From: JAAYVZ01 sp035384965
Lineage (GTDB): Bacteria > Acidobacteriota > Thermoanaerobaculia > Thermoanaerobaculales > Thermoanaerobaculaceae
Direction: 5' to 3'
Assembly: GCA_035384965.1 (NCBI GenBank)
Contig: DAOOJE010000018.1
Span: forward strand, 1 to 64,000
DNA length: 64,000 bases
Below the pieces are notes generated by a model. It saw only the letters and a list, made by a program, of their open reading frames with translations. It made no database searches and was not told the DNA's origin. Both the position numbers and the translations under genes were made by a program. Shown here piece after piece: positions 25,801 through 34,505 of the stretch; position 1 is the stretch's first letter; each line of letters opens with the position of its first letter.

Positions 25801-27750
25801 GAGCTGGGCGCCGCCGAACGGGGCATCCGGGTGTTCCAGGACTTCTTCGTCGATCTCGACCTGCCAGTGGCGCTCACCCAGCACGACGAGGTGAGCGTGC
25901 CGGCGGCCGTGTACTCGTACCTTGCCGAGCCGCAGACTGTGAGGCTCACGCTGCGGCCCGCCGGCTGGTACGAGCTGCGCGGCGAGGCGACGAGAGCGCT
26001 GCACCTCGCCCCGCGCGAGGTCACCTCGGTGTCGTTCCGTCTGGTCGCCAGGCAGCCTGGCATGCACGCTCTCACCCTCGAGGCCGCCGGCAGCACGATG
26101 GCGGATGCCGTGGAGCGGCAGGTGCGCGTCGCCCCGGACGGGCAGGAACAGGTCCGCACCTTCAACGGCACGCTCGAGAAGACCGTCACCCAGCGGGTCG
26201 ACTTCCCGTCCGAGGCGATCGCCGGCGCGAGCGACCTCTTTCTCAAGGTGTACCCTGGCGCATTCAGCCAGGTCGTCGAGGGGCTGGACGCCATCCTGCG
26301 CATGCCCGCCGGGTGCTTCGAGCAGACCTCGTCCTCGACCTACCCCAACGTGCTGGCGCTCGCCTACTTGCGCGCCACGAAACAGGTCAAGCCCGAAATC
26401 GAGCTAAAGGCGCTGCAGTACATCAACACCGGCTACCAGCGCCTGCTCTCGTTCGAGGTGCCGGGCGGCGGCTTCTCGTGGTTCGGCCAGGCACCGGCGC
26501 ACAACGTCCTGACCGCGTATGGCGTCCTCGAATTCGCCGACATGGCGAAGGTTTACGACATCGACGCCGCGGTGCTGGCCCGGACGGCGACCTGGCTCGC
26601 CTCCGGGCAGCGGCCCGACGGCTCGTGGGCACCCACCGAGGGCGGTATCGCCGAGGGCGCCATCGACCAGTACCAGGGGCAGGCGCTGCGCACCACCGCG
26701 TACATCGCCTGGGCGCTGGCCGAGGCCGGCCAGGGCGGAAAGTCGCTCGAGCGCGCACTCGCCTACCTGCGCTCGAGCATCGCGAGCACCGACGACGCGT
26801 ACACCCTCGCGGTGGCCGCAAACGCCTTCGCCGCAGCCAGGGACGGCGCCGCCGGCGAGGTGCTGGCGCGGCTCCTGAAGTCCGCAAAGGCCGACGAGGA
26901 CGGGGTGCACTGGGAGCCCACGGGCGAGAGCGCGGTCCACTCCCGCGGCGAGGTGCTGGCGATCGAGACCACCGCCATCGCGGCGCAGGCGCTGATCCGG
27001 GCCTCGTACGAGGTCGCGACCGCCCACAAGGCGCTGGCGTGGCTCGTCAAGCACAAGGACTCGGGCGGCACCTGGCACTCCACGCAGGCCACCGTGCACG
27101 CGCTACGAGCGCTGCTGGCCGGCTCGGGTTACGGCGGCGGGGTCGAGACGGGGGTGAGCGTGACCGTGATCGCCAACGGCACGGCCGTGCAGCAGCTCGA
27201 CATCACCCCCGAGACGAGCGACGTGCTACGTCTCGTGAGCCTGCGGGAGCATCTTGCGCCGAGTGTCGACGTGACGCTCGAGACGAGCGGCGCTGCGCTC
27301 GCCTACCAGCTCGTGGCCGTGCACTACTTGCCGTGGACGCGGCAGAAGCCGGCCGAGACGCCCGAAATGTCGATCGACGTGACGTTCGACTCGACCGAGC
27401 TGCGCCCCGACGACACGCTCGGGTGCCTGGTGAAGGTGCGGTACGACCGCCCGGGCGAGGCCCGCATGACCATCGTGGACCTCGGTGTGCCGCCCGGCTT
27501 CGAGGTCGTGGCGGAATCGGTGGACGCCCTCAAGCAGGCCGGCACGATCCAGCGCTACTCGCTCACGGGGCGGCAGGTCATCCTCTACTTCGACCGCTTG
27601 CCGGGGCAGCAGGACGTGGTCTTCCGCCTCACCATGAAGGCGAAGTTCCCGGTGCGGGCCAAGACCCCGCCGTCGACCGTCTACCAGTACTACGAGCCGT
27701 CGGCGCGAGCCCAGGCCAGGCCCGTGGAGCTGGTGGTCGCAGCCAGGTAG
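22810..27750 (+). CDS. Alpha-2-macroglobulin-like thioester protein with an internal membrane bundle
   Basis: A 1,646-residue protein. Residues 17-38 are an uncleaved signal anchor. Macroglobulin-type MG domains follow (DKPLYQPGQVIHMRALAL, RYVLPRFSVEISTDRGFYQPG). The bait-like region is interrupted by about six hydrophobic helices at residues 687-900 (GAVALLGVPFLLYLLLRLV onward). After these come the ANATO-less A2M core (HFPETLLWVPQLVTGADGRA) and the thioester site GCFEQ with Cys1169 and Gln1172. The alpha/alpha-toroid (TAYGVLEFADMAKVYDID) and a receptor-binding-like C-terminus complete it. Bacterial A2Ms trap proteases in the periplasm, and here Cys and Gln of the thioester are kept although Gly is replaced by Phe. 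A GGGAGG site precedes the start. No PbpC neighbour is seen. Confidence 0.88.
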   Translation: MSFEPVEPEARWLGSRQFWLALGVLLLLAAGWGLGRAAWLATRKAPPVEAILVGQDELTPGVTGRFRVLVRDGTTASPIPEARVHTVLRDPQGRQVWAGDAATDATGVALVEAAVPAGAPEGRYTLAARTRARQGTGELEHALEVKRSFRIMLSTDKPLYQPGQVIHMRALALGSFDLRPVAGVQAVLEVKDGKGNKVFKKVAPTSDFGIIAADFQLADQVNTGSYTVSARLGDTASERTVTVERYVLPRFSVEISTDRGFYQPGDVVEGTVRARYTFGEPVARGKVRLAASEFVDRFREFAVVQGETDAGGRFAFRLPLKEAFAGMALKGGNALVSLEATVTDRASHAQSRTRELPVSGEPIRIDLVPESGQLVPGVENLVWVVTSYPDGRPARTTVVLANTRERFETSEAGIARLRVTPDEGGRSLTLTATDTGGASTTVTRQLDAAPASSLLLRPDKALYAAGETVRASVMAPGGSGRAFVDVVKAGHIVLTQGLDLSNGLGVAAFDLPADLAGTLELRAYRLLASGDIAGDTRIVQVRPPAGLRIAVELDRPTYRPGEMALLRFAVTRADGTPAVSALGLSAVDEAVFALQDMRPGLERVFFMLQEELLKPRYEIHATLPAAELVAPTAEAGEPVADLAGVVLSAAAGGAAPAAARTLTVAQKQARLDEAARQYGRRLQAAALMAPAGAVALLGVPFLLYLLLRLVRRQPLAGLGEEEVQAVGKALTSLNLRLVLGLYGLLAAVAVVTAGRWLRSQGFLVVAWSLMAGAFVLALILQALAARRLWRLPAAQGLPFARRLAAQVPILFALVPAAVLGLAAAAQHPWRVPESTIVLLLAAVGVTPLLAVAALAVARACASRQISFGHYLRVALACPLLAAAPLLVAAAAVVATGPGKGSGGLAMVGAGNRMVALGAAGGVPLPAAAFKAQAAEQESDKSRKALVEPARVRRHFPETLLWVPQLVTGADGRAQLEVPLADSITTWRLAASAVSGSGELGAAERGIRVFQDFFVDLDLPVALTQHDEVSVPAAVYSYLAEPQTVRLTLRPAGWYELRGEATRALHLAPREVTSVSFRLVARQPGMHALTLEAAGSTMADAVERQVRVAPDGQEQVRTFNGTLEKTVTQRVDFPSEAIAGASDLFLKVYPGAFSQVVEGLDAILRMPAGCFEQTSSSTYPNVLALAYLRATKQVKPEIELKALQYINTGYQRLLSFEVPGGGFSWFGQAPAHNVLTAYGVLEFADMAKVYDIDAAVLARTATWLASGQRPDGSWAPTEGGIAEGAIDQYQGQALRTTAYIAWALAEAGQGGKSLERALAYLRSSIASTDDAYTLAVAANAFAAARDGAAGEVLARLLKSAKADEDGVHWEPTGESAVHSRGEVLAIETTAIAAQALIRASYEVATAHKALAWLVKHKDSGGTWHSTQATVHALRALLAGSGYGGGVETGVSVTVIANGTAVQQLDITPETSDVLRLVSLREHLAPSVDVTLETSGAALAYQLVAVHYLPWTRQKPAETPEMSIDVTFDSTELRPDDTLGCLVKVRYDRPGEARMTIVDLGVPPGFEVVAESVDALKQAGTIQRYSLTGRQVILYFDRLPGQQDVVFRLTMKAKFPVRAKTPPSTVYQYYEPSARAQARPVELVVAAR

Positions 27751-27822
27751 GTATCCCGGCCCCTGCGCCATGGTGCCGATGGCGCTAAACTCCGAGGGCC
27801 CGTCGGGCGACGGAGGCCGAGC

Positions 27823-29349
27823 ATGACCGACTCGGACCAGCAAGCCGAGACCGTGCCTGAGCCCTTCCGGGCCTGGGGCACGATCGACCGCACGCGGCAG
27901 ACCATCGGGCTCGCGCTCGGGCCGCTGACGGCGGTCGCCCTCCTGGTGTTCCCCATCGGCGGGGTGCCGGCCGAGGCCGCGCGGCTCGCCGCCGTGGTCG
28001 CCTGGGTGGTGATCTGGTGGATCAGCGAGGCGGTGCCGTTGCCGGCCACCGCCCTGCTCGGCCCGGCCCTGACGGTCGCGCTCGGCGTGACCACGGTCAA
28101 GGATGCGTTCTCACCCTTCGGGGACCCGGTGATCTTCCTGTTCCTCGGTGGCTTCCTCATGGCCCAGGGAATGGCCGTGCACGGTCTCGACCGGCGCATC
28201 GCGCTCGCGATCCTGGCCAGCCGCTGGGTCGCCGGGCACCCGTCCCGCCTGCTCGCCGCCTTTGCGCTGCTCGCCGCCGGGCTGTCGATGTGGCTTTCCA
28301 ACACCGCCACGACCGCGATGCTCTACCCCATCGCGCTGGGTGTGCTGGGCGCCAGCCCGCCGCTCGCCAGGACGGGGGGCGGCCACGGCTCGTTCGGCAG
28401 CGGGCTGCTGCTCGCGTGCGCGTACGGCTCCTCAATCGGCGGCATCGGGACCCCTGTGGGAACGCCCCCCAACATCATCGCCATGGGCCAACTCGAAAAG
28501 CTGGCCCGCGTGCACATCGGGTTCTTGCCGTGGATGGCGCTGGCGGTTCCGGTGACGCTGGCGATGCTCGCGTTCGCCCTTCTCTACGTGCGCTTCACCT
28601 TCCCCGCCCCGGCCGGCTCGACCCTGGACGTGACGGCGGTTCGCTCGCAGCAGCGGGCGCTCGGTCCACTGACACGGGGCGAGCGCAACGTCGCGCTGGC
28701 GTTCGTCGTCGCCGTGGCCGGCTGGGTCGGCCCAGGGCTTGTCACCGCCGCGCTCGGGGCCCCGCACCCCTTCGCCGCCAGGCTCGCCGCGGCGCTGCCG
28801 GAGAGCGTCGTGGCGGTCATCGCGGCGGCGCTGCTGTTCGTGCTCCCGGTCGACTGGAAAGCCAGGCGGTTCACGCTCACCTGGAAGCAGGGCGCGGACC
28901 TCGACTGGGGAACGCTGCTGCTGTTCGGCGGCGGGCTGTCGCTCGGCGCCGCGATGTTCCGCACCGGGCTCGCCGCCGCCCTGGGCCACGGCCTCACGCG
29001 CCTGGCGGGCGCTCGCTCGGAGACCGCGCTGCTCGCGCTCTTCACCGCCATCGCCGTCTACCTGACGGAGATCACCTCGAACACCGCCACCGCCACGATG
29101 CTGGTGCCGCTGGCGACTGCCGCGGCGCAAGCGGCAGGCGTCGACCCCACGCTCCCGGCCGTGGGGTGCGCCCTGGGGTGCAGCATGGCGTTCATGCTCC
29201 CGGTCGCGACGCCTCCCAACGCCATCGTCTACGGCTCGGGCAGGGTGCCGATCACCCACATGGCCCGGAGCGGATTCTGGCTGAATCTCGCGGCGTGCGT
29301 GCTGATCCCCGCGATGCTGCTGCTCACGCGCTGGGTCTTCAGCAACTGA
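27823..29349 (+). CDS. DASS (SLC13) family sodium/anion symporter
   Basis: A 508-residue inner-membrane carrier with about 11-12 helices. The two family repeats are visible as MWLSNTATTAMLYPIALG and TSNTATATMLVPLATAAA (SNT motifs), with GGIGTPVGTPPNIIAMG and MLPVATPPNAIVYGSG hairpins that bind substrate and sodium. DASS members carry dicarboxylates, citrate, sulfate or similar anions; the residues visible do not let me choose. The ATG follows GGAGG at seven bases. It starts 73 bp after the macroglobulin gene, with a possible -10 (TAAACT, 27786-27791) in between, so it may be separately transcribed. Confidence 0.9.
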   Translation: MTDSDQQAETVPEPFRAWGTIDRTRQTIGLALGPLTAVALLVFPIGGVPAEAARLAAVVAWVVIWWISEAVPLPATALLGPALTVALGVTTVKDAFSPFGDPVIFLFLGGFLMAQGMAVHGLDRRIALAILASRWVAGHPSRLLAAFALLAAGLSMWLSNTATTAMLYPIALGVLGASPPLARTGGGHGSFGSGLLLACAYGSSIGGIGTPVGTPPNIIAMGQLEKLARVHIGFLPWMALAVPVTLAMLAFALLYVRFTFPAPAGSTLDVTAVRSQQRALGPLTRGERNVALAFVVAVAGWVGPGLVTAALGAPHPFAARLAAALPESVVAVIAAALLFVLPVDWKARRFTLTWKQGADLDWGTLLLFGGGLSLGAAMFRTGLAAALGHGLTRLAGARSETALLALFTAIAVYLTEITSNTATATMLVPLATAAAQAAGVDPTLPAVGCALGCSMAFMLPVATPPNAIVYGSGRVPITHMARSGFWLNLAACVLIPAMLLLTRWVFSN

Positions 29350-29354
29350 CACGC

Positions 29355-29360
29355 TATTCT
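29355..29360 (+). promoter_or_regulatory. -10 element giving a probably leaderless start
   Basis: TATTCT lies six bases before ATG 29367 and there is no Shine-Dalgarno sequence, as at 7546. It overlaps the region just after the transporter stop codon. Confidence 0.4.
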
Positions 29361-29366
29361 TGCCCC

Positions 29367-29972
29367 ATGGGCCGGATCGAAGCGCCTCCCCGTCCCGCCG
29401 AGCCGAGCCGGCTGGAGCTGTGGCAGGAGCACATCGAGGCGTGGGCGCCGGGCAGACAGTGGATCCCCCGTGCCGTGCTGCTCCTGTACTTCGCCTACGT
29501 GGGCGTGCGGCACCTCGGAGACCCTTTATACAGCAGCATCTTCGGCGGGATCAACCTGGGCATCCACGAGGCCGGGCACGTGGTGTTCGGCTTCCTCGGC
29601 GAATGGCTGATGGTGGCCGGCGGGACGATCCTGCAGTGCGCCGCGCCGGTCGTCGCCACGTGGCTGCTGCTGCGGCAGGGGGACTGGTTCGGGCTGCCCG
29701 TGGGCGGTTTCTGGGAGGCCACCAACCTCTACAACGTGGCCACGTACATGGCCGACGCCCGCGCCCAGGAGCTGCCGCTCGTCACGGTTGGCGGCGGCGA
29801 ACCGGCGGTCGCTCACGACTGGACGTACTTGCTGGATTCGGTGGGCCTGCTGGAACACGACGAGCGCCTCGCGGGGCTCGTGCGCGTCGCTGCGTTCCTG
29901 CTCCTCTGGACCTCGGTCCTGCTGGGCGCCTGGATGTGCCGCCTCATCGCGAGGGCGAAAGTATCGGCGTAA
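29367..29972 (+). CDS. Membrane protein with an HExxH-like motif
   Basis: A 201-residue protein with about three hydrophobic segments (AVLLLYFAYVGVRHL, GTILQCAAPVVATWLLL and AFLLLWTSVLLGAWM). A buried motif GIHEAGHVVFGFLGE has the HExxH pattern of zinc peptidases, with E following (FGFLGE). Similar small membrane proteins are annotated only as hypothetical or M50-like, so proteolysis is possible but unproven. The first 30 residues are hydrophilic. It has no Shine-Dalgarno site and may be translated from a leaderless message. It converges on the TupA/peptidase gene. Confidence 0.7.
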   Translation: MGRIEAPPRPAEPSRLELWQEHIEAWAPGRQWIPRAVLLLYFAYVGVRHLGDPLYSSIFGGINLGIHEAGHVVFGFLGEWLMVAGGTILQCAAPVVATWLLLRQGDWFGLPVGGFWEATNLYNVATYMADARAQELPLVTVGGGEPAVAHDWTYLLDSVGLLEHDERLAGLVRVAAFLLLWTSVLLGAWMCRLIARAKVSA

Positions 29973-29985
29973 CCCTGGGGTGACG

Positions 29986-32043
29986 CTATCGGGCCGGCGC
30001 CGGGCGGAACTCGGAGGGCACAACGGGGCGCTGCAGGAGATCGAAGTAAGCGGCGGTACGGTCGGGCTTGCCGTCGAGCCAGGCCTCGATGAGGTCTTCC
30101 CCCACCCAGTAGGTGTACACGTACGAGCGATACCCGCGAATGAACGAAAGGCCGCGCTTCGCGCGCTCGGGGCTTTGCAAACCGAGCCGCATGAGGATCG
30201 CCATGACCTCGGCCTCTGGCTTGCCCTCGTCGAGCAGCGCGCTGGCGGCGAGGGTGCTGGCCAGCCGCAGCGGCTTCGAGGCCTCCCGCACCTTTTCGAG
30301 CCTTTCCCAGTCGAGGCCGGCCAGGCCGGCTGCCGGCGCGAGCACCTCGCGGACGAAACGCTGCCGCTCCTCGCGAGGGAAGACGATGTCGAGGCCCACA
30401 TTGGCGGTGCCCTCCGCAATGAGCGACTGCGGCGAGTGCAGCGGGTACACCGTGTACTCCACCCAGCCCTTGCCCTTCACGAGCCGGTCCTCGAGCAGCG
30501 CGTTGTAGACGTGGTGGCCCGGATAGCCTTCGTGCGCCAGCAAACCGGGCACGCGGTCGAGCTCGAGAGGCGAGTCGGTGTTGATTTCGATCCTGCTCAC
30601 GAACCCGCCCTGGTACCAGTTGTAGGCGCCCCACGGCATGTTGCTCACGAACGCGACCTCGAAGCGCTCGCCGGCGGGCAGCGCAACCAGAGCTGCGGTG
30701 CGCCGGCGCAGCTCCGCGAGCGTGAGGTTGACGACCTTCTCGAGCCGCTCGGGCGGTATCTGGAACTGCTTGCGGAACGCCTCCATGCGCGCCTCGAGGC
30801 CGCCCTCGCCGGGCACCACGGCCTCGAGCGCGGCTCGTGCCTTCTCCAGGACCGCGGGGTCGATCGCCAGCGGCTCGATGTCGAACAGCAGGCGGGCTTC
30901 GTTCGCGAGACTCATTGGCTCGCCGCCCAGTTTCCGGAGGTACGCCTCGACAGCCACGAGCTGCGCGGCGAGAAACGCCTGCCGGGGAGTGGCTGGTGCC
31001 CGGCGGACCGCCGTGACGAGCGTGCGAGCTTCCGCGAGCAGCTCCGGCAATGGTCTCGCCTCGCCGGTCTCGCTTTCAGCCTTCCAGGCCGGCAGCCCGT
31101 AGTAGGCGTCCACGAACCCCGCATCGTGACGCCCGACCGCGAGTACGAGCTTCACGTAGCGCTCCGCCACCGCTCCGAGGGGATCGTCGTCTGCCGCCAT
31201 GGCCGTCTTCCTTTCTGCCGTCCCCGCCGCGTCCGGCACGAAGAGCGGCTGGCCGAAGCGGTCCTTGCCGAACTCTCCGATGACTCGCTGTCCGTCCCTC
31301 GAGACGAGCCACTCGGCCAGCACCCGCGCCTGGGCAGCCTTCACCCTCGGGTGGGCGGCCGGGTTCACGACGATGGCGCCGTAGCGGTTCAGCATCTCGT
31401 CGCCGCCCTCGCTCATCACTGCGAGATCGAGTGTGGAGCGCAGCGCCAGGAAGGTGCCTCGATCCATCAGCGTATAGGCGCGCTTCTCCGACGCGATGCG
31501 CGCCGTGGCCCCCATCCCCTGCCCCGTCTCGCGATACCACCTTCCCGCCGGTGCCCCCTGGCCAGCCAGCTTCCAGAGGGCGAGCTCCCTGGCGTGCGTT
31601 CCCGACTTGTCGCCGCGCGAGAGGAATAGAGCCCCGGAGCTGGCGATGCGGCCCAGGGCCTCGCGCACTGGCAGGCCGCGCGCCCCGGCCGGATCCGAGG
31701 GCGGCCCCACGAGCACGAAGTCGTTGTGCATAACATCGAGGCGGAGCAGTCCGTGCCCCTGGGCCATGAACTCGTCCTCGGCCTCGCGCGCGTGCACGAG
31801 CAGCAGGTCGGCGTCCCCGCGGCGGCCCATGGCGAGGGCCTCGCCGGTGCCCACCGCAATGGGCTTGATCCGGACTTCCGGGTGGGTGGCGTGGAACGCC
31901 GCGACGAGCACATCGAGCAGCCCGGTGTCCTGGGTCGAGGTGGTGGTGGCGAGGATCACGGTGACCGGCTCGGCGGCTGCCGCTGGACCGGCGACCGCCA
32001 GTGCGAAAAGCGCTAGAAAAAGAATCGTTCGTGAATGCCGCAT
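29986..32043 (-). CDS. tupA: Tungstate-binding protein TupA fused in frame to a metallopeptidase-like domain
   Basis: Residues 1-23 are a signal peptide. Residues 24-275 are a tungstate-type ABC binding protein with the family hallmark LATTTSTQDTGLLDVL, then GTGEAL, GDADLLLVHAR, FVLVGPPSDPAG and SRGDKSGTHARE. After FVPDAAGTAERK the frame runs straight into AMAADDDPLGAVAERYVKL. This continues as a 404-residue soluble protein with the zinc-protease-like motif LLAHEGYPGHHVYNALL and a downstream Glu-rich helix (LIAEGTANVGLDI), as in DUF885-type proteins. The second part has its own ATG at 31200 with AAGGAAG before it, so it may also be made separately. No tupB or tupC lies nearby. The 32043 start follows GAGGAG. 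Confidence 0.85.
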   Translation of the reverse strand: MRHSRTILFLALFALAVAGPAAAAEPVTVILATTTSTQDTGLLDVLVAAFHATHPEVRIKPIAVGTGEALAMGRRGDADLLLVHAREAEDEFMAQGHGLLRLDVMHNDFVLVGPPSDPAGARGLPVREALGRIASSGALFLSRGDKSGTHARELALWKLAGQGAPAGRWYRETGQGMGATARIASEKRAYTLMDRGTFLALRSTLDLAVMSEGGDEMLNRYGAIVVNPAAHPRVKAAQARVLAEWLVSRDGQRVIGEFGKDRFGQPLFVPDAAGTAERKTAMAADDDPLGAVAERYVKLVLAVGRHDAGFVDAYYGLPAWKAESETGEARPLPELLAEARTLVTAVRRAPATPRQAFLAAQLVAVEAYLRKLGGEPMSLANEARLLFDIEPLAIDPAVLEKARAALEAVVPGEGGLEARMEAFRKQFQIPPERLEKVVNLTLAELRRRTAALVALPAGERFEVAFVSNMPWGAYNWYQGGFVSRIEINTDSPLELDRVPGLLAHEGYPGHHVYNALLEDRLVKGKGWVEYTVYPLHSPQSLIAEGTANVGLDIVFPREERQRFVREVLAPAAGLAGLDWERLEKVREASKPLRLASTLAASALLDEGKPEAEVMAILMRLGLQSPERAKRGLSFIRGYRSYVYTYWVGEDLIEAWLDGKPDRTAAYFDLLQRPVVPSEFRPAPAR

Positions 32044-32163
32044 GGCAGTCTCCTCGAGGGTTCGAACCGCCTCCCGGCGGCTCCCGCAGCAAGAGCCTAC
32101 CACCCTCTCGGCAGGCCGCCCTCCCCCTTGCCTGGGCGAGGCAGGTGCGATCTACTCCCCGCC

Positions 32164-32727
32164 GTGCGCGTGCTGCTGGTCGAGAACGAGTGCTCGTTTA
32201 CCTGGAACGTCGTCGAGTGCCTGCCGTGCCGGCGCGAGGAGGTGCTGCTCCGACCCGGGCGGCAGGCCAGCGGGCTGCTGCCCTTGCTCGACGAGGTCGA
32301 GGCAGTCGTTGTCGGCCCCGGACCGACCGATCCGCTGCGCGCCGGCCTCGTTGACTTCGTGCGCGCGGTGGCGGCCCGAGGCACGCCACTGCTCGGCATT
32401 TGTCTCGGCCATCAGGCGCTCGGGCTCGCGTTCGGGGCGCGGCTGGTGCGCACGCACCCGGTGCACGGCAAGGTGTCGCGCCTTTGCTTCGGCCCCTCGC
32501 GCCTCTTTCCCGGGCTTGTCGGCCCGCAGGACGTCATGCGCTACCACTCGCTCGCTCTTGCCGACGTGCGGCCGCCGCTGCGCGTCGTGGCCGCCACCGA
32601 GGACGGCATCCCGATGGCGGTGGAGCACGAGACCCTGCCGGTGGCCGGCCTGCAGTTCCACCCCGACTCATACGCCACCCCGAACGGCCCCGCCATGCTC
32701 GCCGCCTTTTTCGGAGCCGTACGATGA
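32164..32727 (+). CDS. pabA: Aminodeoxychorismate/anthranilate synthase glutamine amidotransferase subunit
   Basis: Class I glutaminase of 187 residues that supplies ammonia to the chorismate-aminating subunit. It has the nucleophile block GICLGHQALGLAFG, VVGPGPTDP, and the His-Glu pair near the end (GLQFHPDSYATPNG). The signature HGK in VHGKVSRL replaces the usual MHGK. The proposed start is GTG 32164; no strong ribosome site is visible, and a -10-like GATCTACT just upstream suggests a very short leader. It overlaps the next gene by four bases (ATGA), and that partner is a PabB-like enzyme, so folate rather than tryptophan synthesis is more likely. Confidence 0.87.
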   Translation: MRVLLVENECSFTWNVVECLPCRREEVLLRPGRQASGLLPLLDEVEAVVVGPGPTDPLRAGLVDFVRAVAARGTPLLGICLGHQALGLAFGARLVRTHPVHGKVSRLCFGPSRLFPGLVGPQDVMRYHSLALADVRPPLRVVAATEDGIPMAVEHETLPVAGLQFHPDSYATPNGPAMLAAFFGAVR

Positions 32728-34451
32728 GGCTTTCCGATCTTGAACAGCTCCCCTCGTTCGCCTTGCTCGGCCCCGGCTTCGCGGGCGACTGGCTGCTGCT
32801 GACCGAACTCGTCGGCGCGCCGACATCCCCCTGCCTCGTGCTGGCACCGTTCGAGGCCAAGCGCAGCGCCTGGGTCTGCCTCGACGGCAGAGTCGAGCGA
32901 GTCGATCTCGAGGTGGATGTGGTGCCCGAGCCGCTCCCGGTGGTGCTCGAGCCCACCGGCTACCTCGAGCAGGTGGAAAGCATCCGGCAGGCCATCGCAG
33001 CCGGGGACGTCTACCAGGTGTGCCTGGCGCGCTTCGCGCGGCTGCCCGCCTGTCCCGGCTCGCTGCTCGCTGCCGCTCTTTGGCGTTCTTCCCCTCCGTC
33101 GTATGCCGCCTGGGTGCGCCTTTCTGACGGGGTCGAGCTGGTTTCGGCCTCACCGGAGCTGTTGCTGGCCACCGAGGGGCGTCGGGCCCGCACCGAGCCG
33201 ATGAAGGGAACGGCCGGCCCGGAGGCTGCGGGGGCGCTCGCGGCGAGCGGCAAGGACGCCGCCGAGCTGGCGATGATCACCGACCTGCTGCGCAACGACC
33301 TCACGCCCGTGTGTCTGCCCCGCTCGGTGCGGGTTGTCGATCCTCGCCGTTTCGTGACGCTGCCGTACGCCGTCCAGACCGTCAGCGTGGTGGAGGGCGA
33401 GCTGGCGCCCGGCATCGGGCCGCTCGACGCTCTGGCCGCCCTTCACCCGGGCGGCTCGGTCACGGGAGCCCCGAAGCTTGCCGCGCTGCGCCTGTTGCGA
33501 GCGCTCGAGGGTGGACCCCGCGGCCTCTACTGCGGCGCTCTCGGTTTTCTTCGCGGCGGCCGCTCGGCGTTCAGCTTGCTCATCCGCACCGCGGCGCGGA
33601 CGGCGGAGGGCTGGGCGTACGGAGTCGGGAGCGGAATCGTGTTCGACTCCGACCCGGCGGCGGAGCTCGAGGAGCTTCACGTCAAACTCGGGACGCTCAG
33701 TGCCTCCCCCGCCCGGCCGGTCCAGGGTCCCGCGTCGCGCGTCCTCCTCCAGCCTCACGCCCAGCGCTGCCACCTCCCACCCCCCACCGCCCCTGCCCCC
33801 GGGGAGGCCAGGAGTCGCTACACGCTGCTGCGGGTGACCAGGCGCGGGGTGGTGTTGCTCGATTTCCACTTGCGGCGGCTGGGCGCTGACGTGCCTGGGC
33901 CAGGTCGGGAGGCGCTATTGGCTTTTCTGGCCAGCGCCCGGCCGGGAGTGTGGGCCGTGTGGCTCGAGGGCGGCGCGGTGCGGGCCAAGCAACGCCCGGG
34001 TTCCCGCCTTGCCGACGGCATGCCGGTGTGTGTTCTCCCGTCGCCGCTTTCCCCCGGCGCCGGTCTCATCCGCAAGCCGCCCTCGCCCGGCCCCTACGAC
34101 GCCGTGCGGACCCACGGCGTGGTGACGCTTTTGACGAGCCCCGACCGGTGCGAAATCTGGGAAGCGTGCAGCGCCGCGGTGCTCGGCTGGGACGGTGCGC
34201 ATCTCGTTGTACCGCCCCCGGACCGGCCCCGCGTCTGGTCCGCGGCCGAGGCCGCGGTGCGCGAGCACTTCCCGGTGGTCGAGGCGCCGCTGCCGCTCGC
34301 CTCGTCGATGCCCCTGCTGCTCGTCAACGCCGTGAAGGGCACTTGCGCACCCGAGCTGCCGGGGCGCGCGTTCTTCCCCGCTGACGCCCGGGACCGCGTG
34401 GAACGGCTGCTCGAAAGCCTCACCCGCGGTGTCCCGGGCCGCCCCGGGTGA
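32724..34451 (+). CDS. pabB: Aminodeoxychorismate synthase PabB fused to a PabC-like lyase domain
   Basis: A 575-residue two-domain protein. Residues 60-335 form the chorismate-binding domain: AIAAGDVYQVCLARF, SPELLL, the block TEPMKGTAGPEA with the key Lys, ELAMITDLLRNDL, LHPGGSVTGAPK and YCGALGF. Residues about 355-575 resemble a class IV aminotransferase-fold PabC: RYTLLRVTRRGVVLLDFHL, then EACSAAVLGWDGAHLVVPP and LPLLLVNAVKG. This half is divergent and I cannot place its PLP lysine with certainty. The fusion would make 4-amino-4-deoxychorismate and convert it to p-aminobenzoate for folate. ATG overlaps the pabA stop. Confidence 0.85.
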   Translation: MRLSDLEQLPSFALLGPGFAGDWLLLTELVGAPTSPCLVLAPFEAKRSAWVCLDGRVERVDLEVDVVPEPLPVVLEPTGYLEQVESIRQAIAAGDVYQVCLARFARLPACPGSLLAAALWRSSPPSYAAWVRLSDGVELVSASPELLLATEGRRARTEPMKGTAGPEAAGALAASGKDAAELAMITDLLRNDLTPVCLPRSVRVVDPRRFVTLPYAVQTVSVVEGELAPGIGPLDALAALHPGGSVTGAPKLAALRLLRALEGGPRGLYCGALGFLRGGRSAFSLLIRTAARTAEGWAYGVGSGIVFDSDPAAELEELHVKLGTLSASPARPVQGPASRVLLQPHAQRCHLPPPTAPAPGEARSRYTLLRVTRRGVVLLDFHLRRLGADVPGPGREALLAFLASARPGVWAVWLEGGAVRAKQRPGSRLADGMPVCVLPSPLSPGAGLIRKPPSPGPYDAVRTHGVVTLLTSPDRCEIWEACSAAVLGWDGAHLVVPPPDRPRVWSAAEAAVREHFPVVEAPLPLASSMPLLLVNAVKGTCAPELPGRAFFPADARDRVERLLESLTRGVPGRPG

Positions 34452-34505
34452 AGCTCGGAACCGGCCTGGCGCCGCGAGCCGGGTGAGAGGCTGCGCCGGG
34501 CGCAG

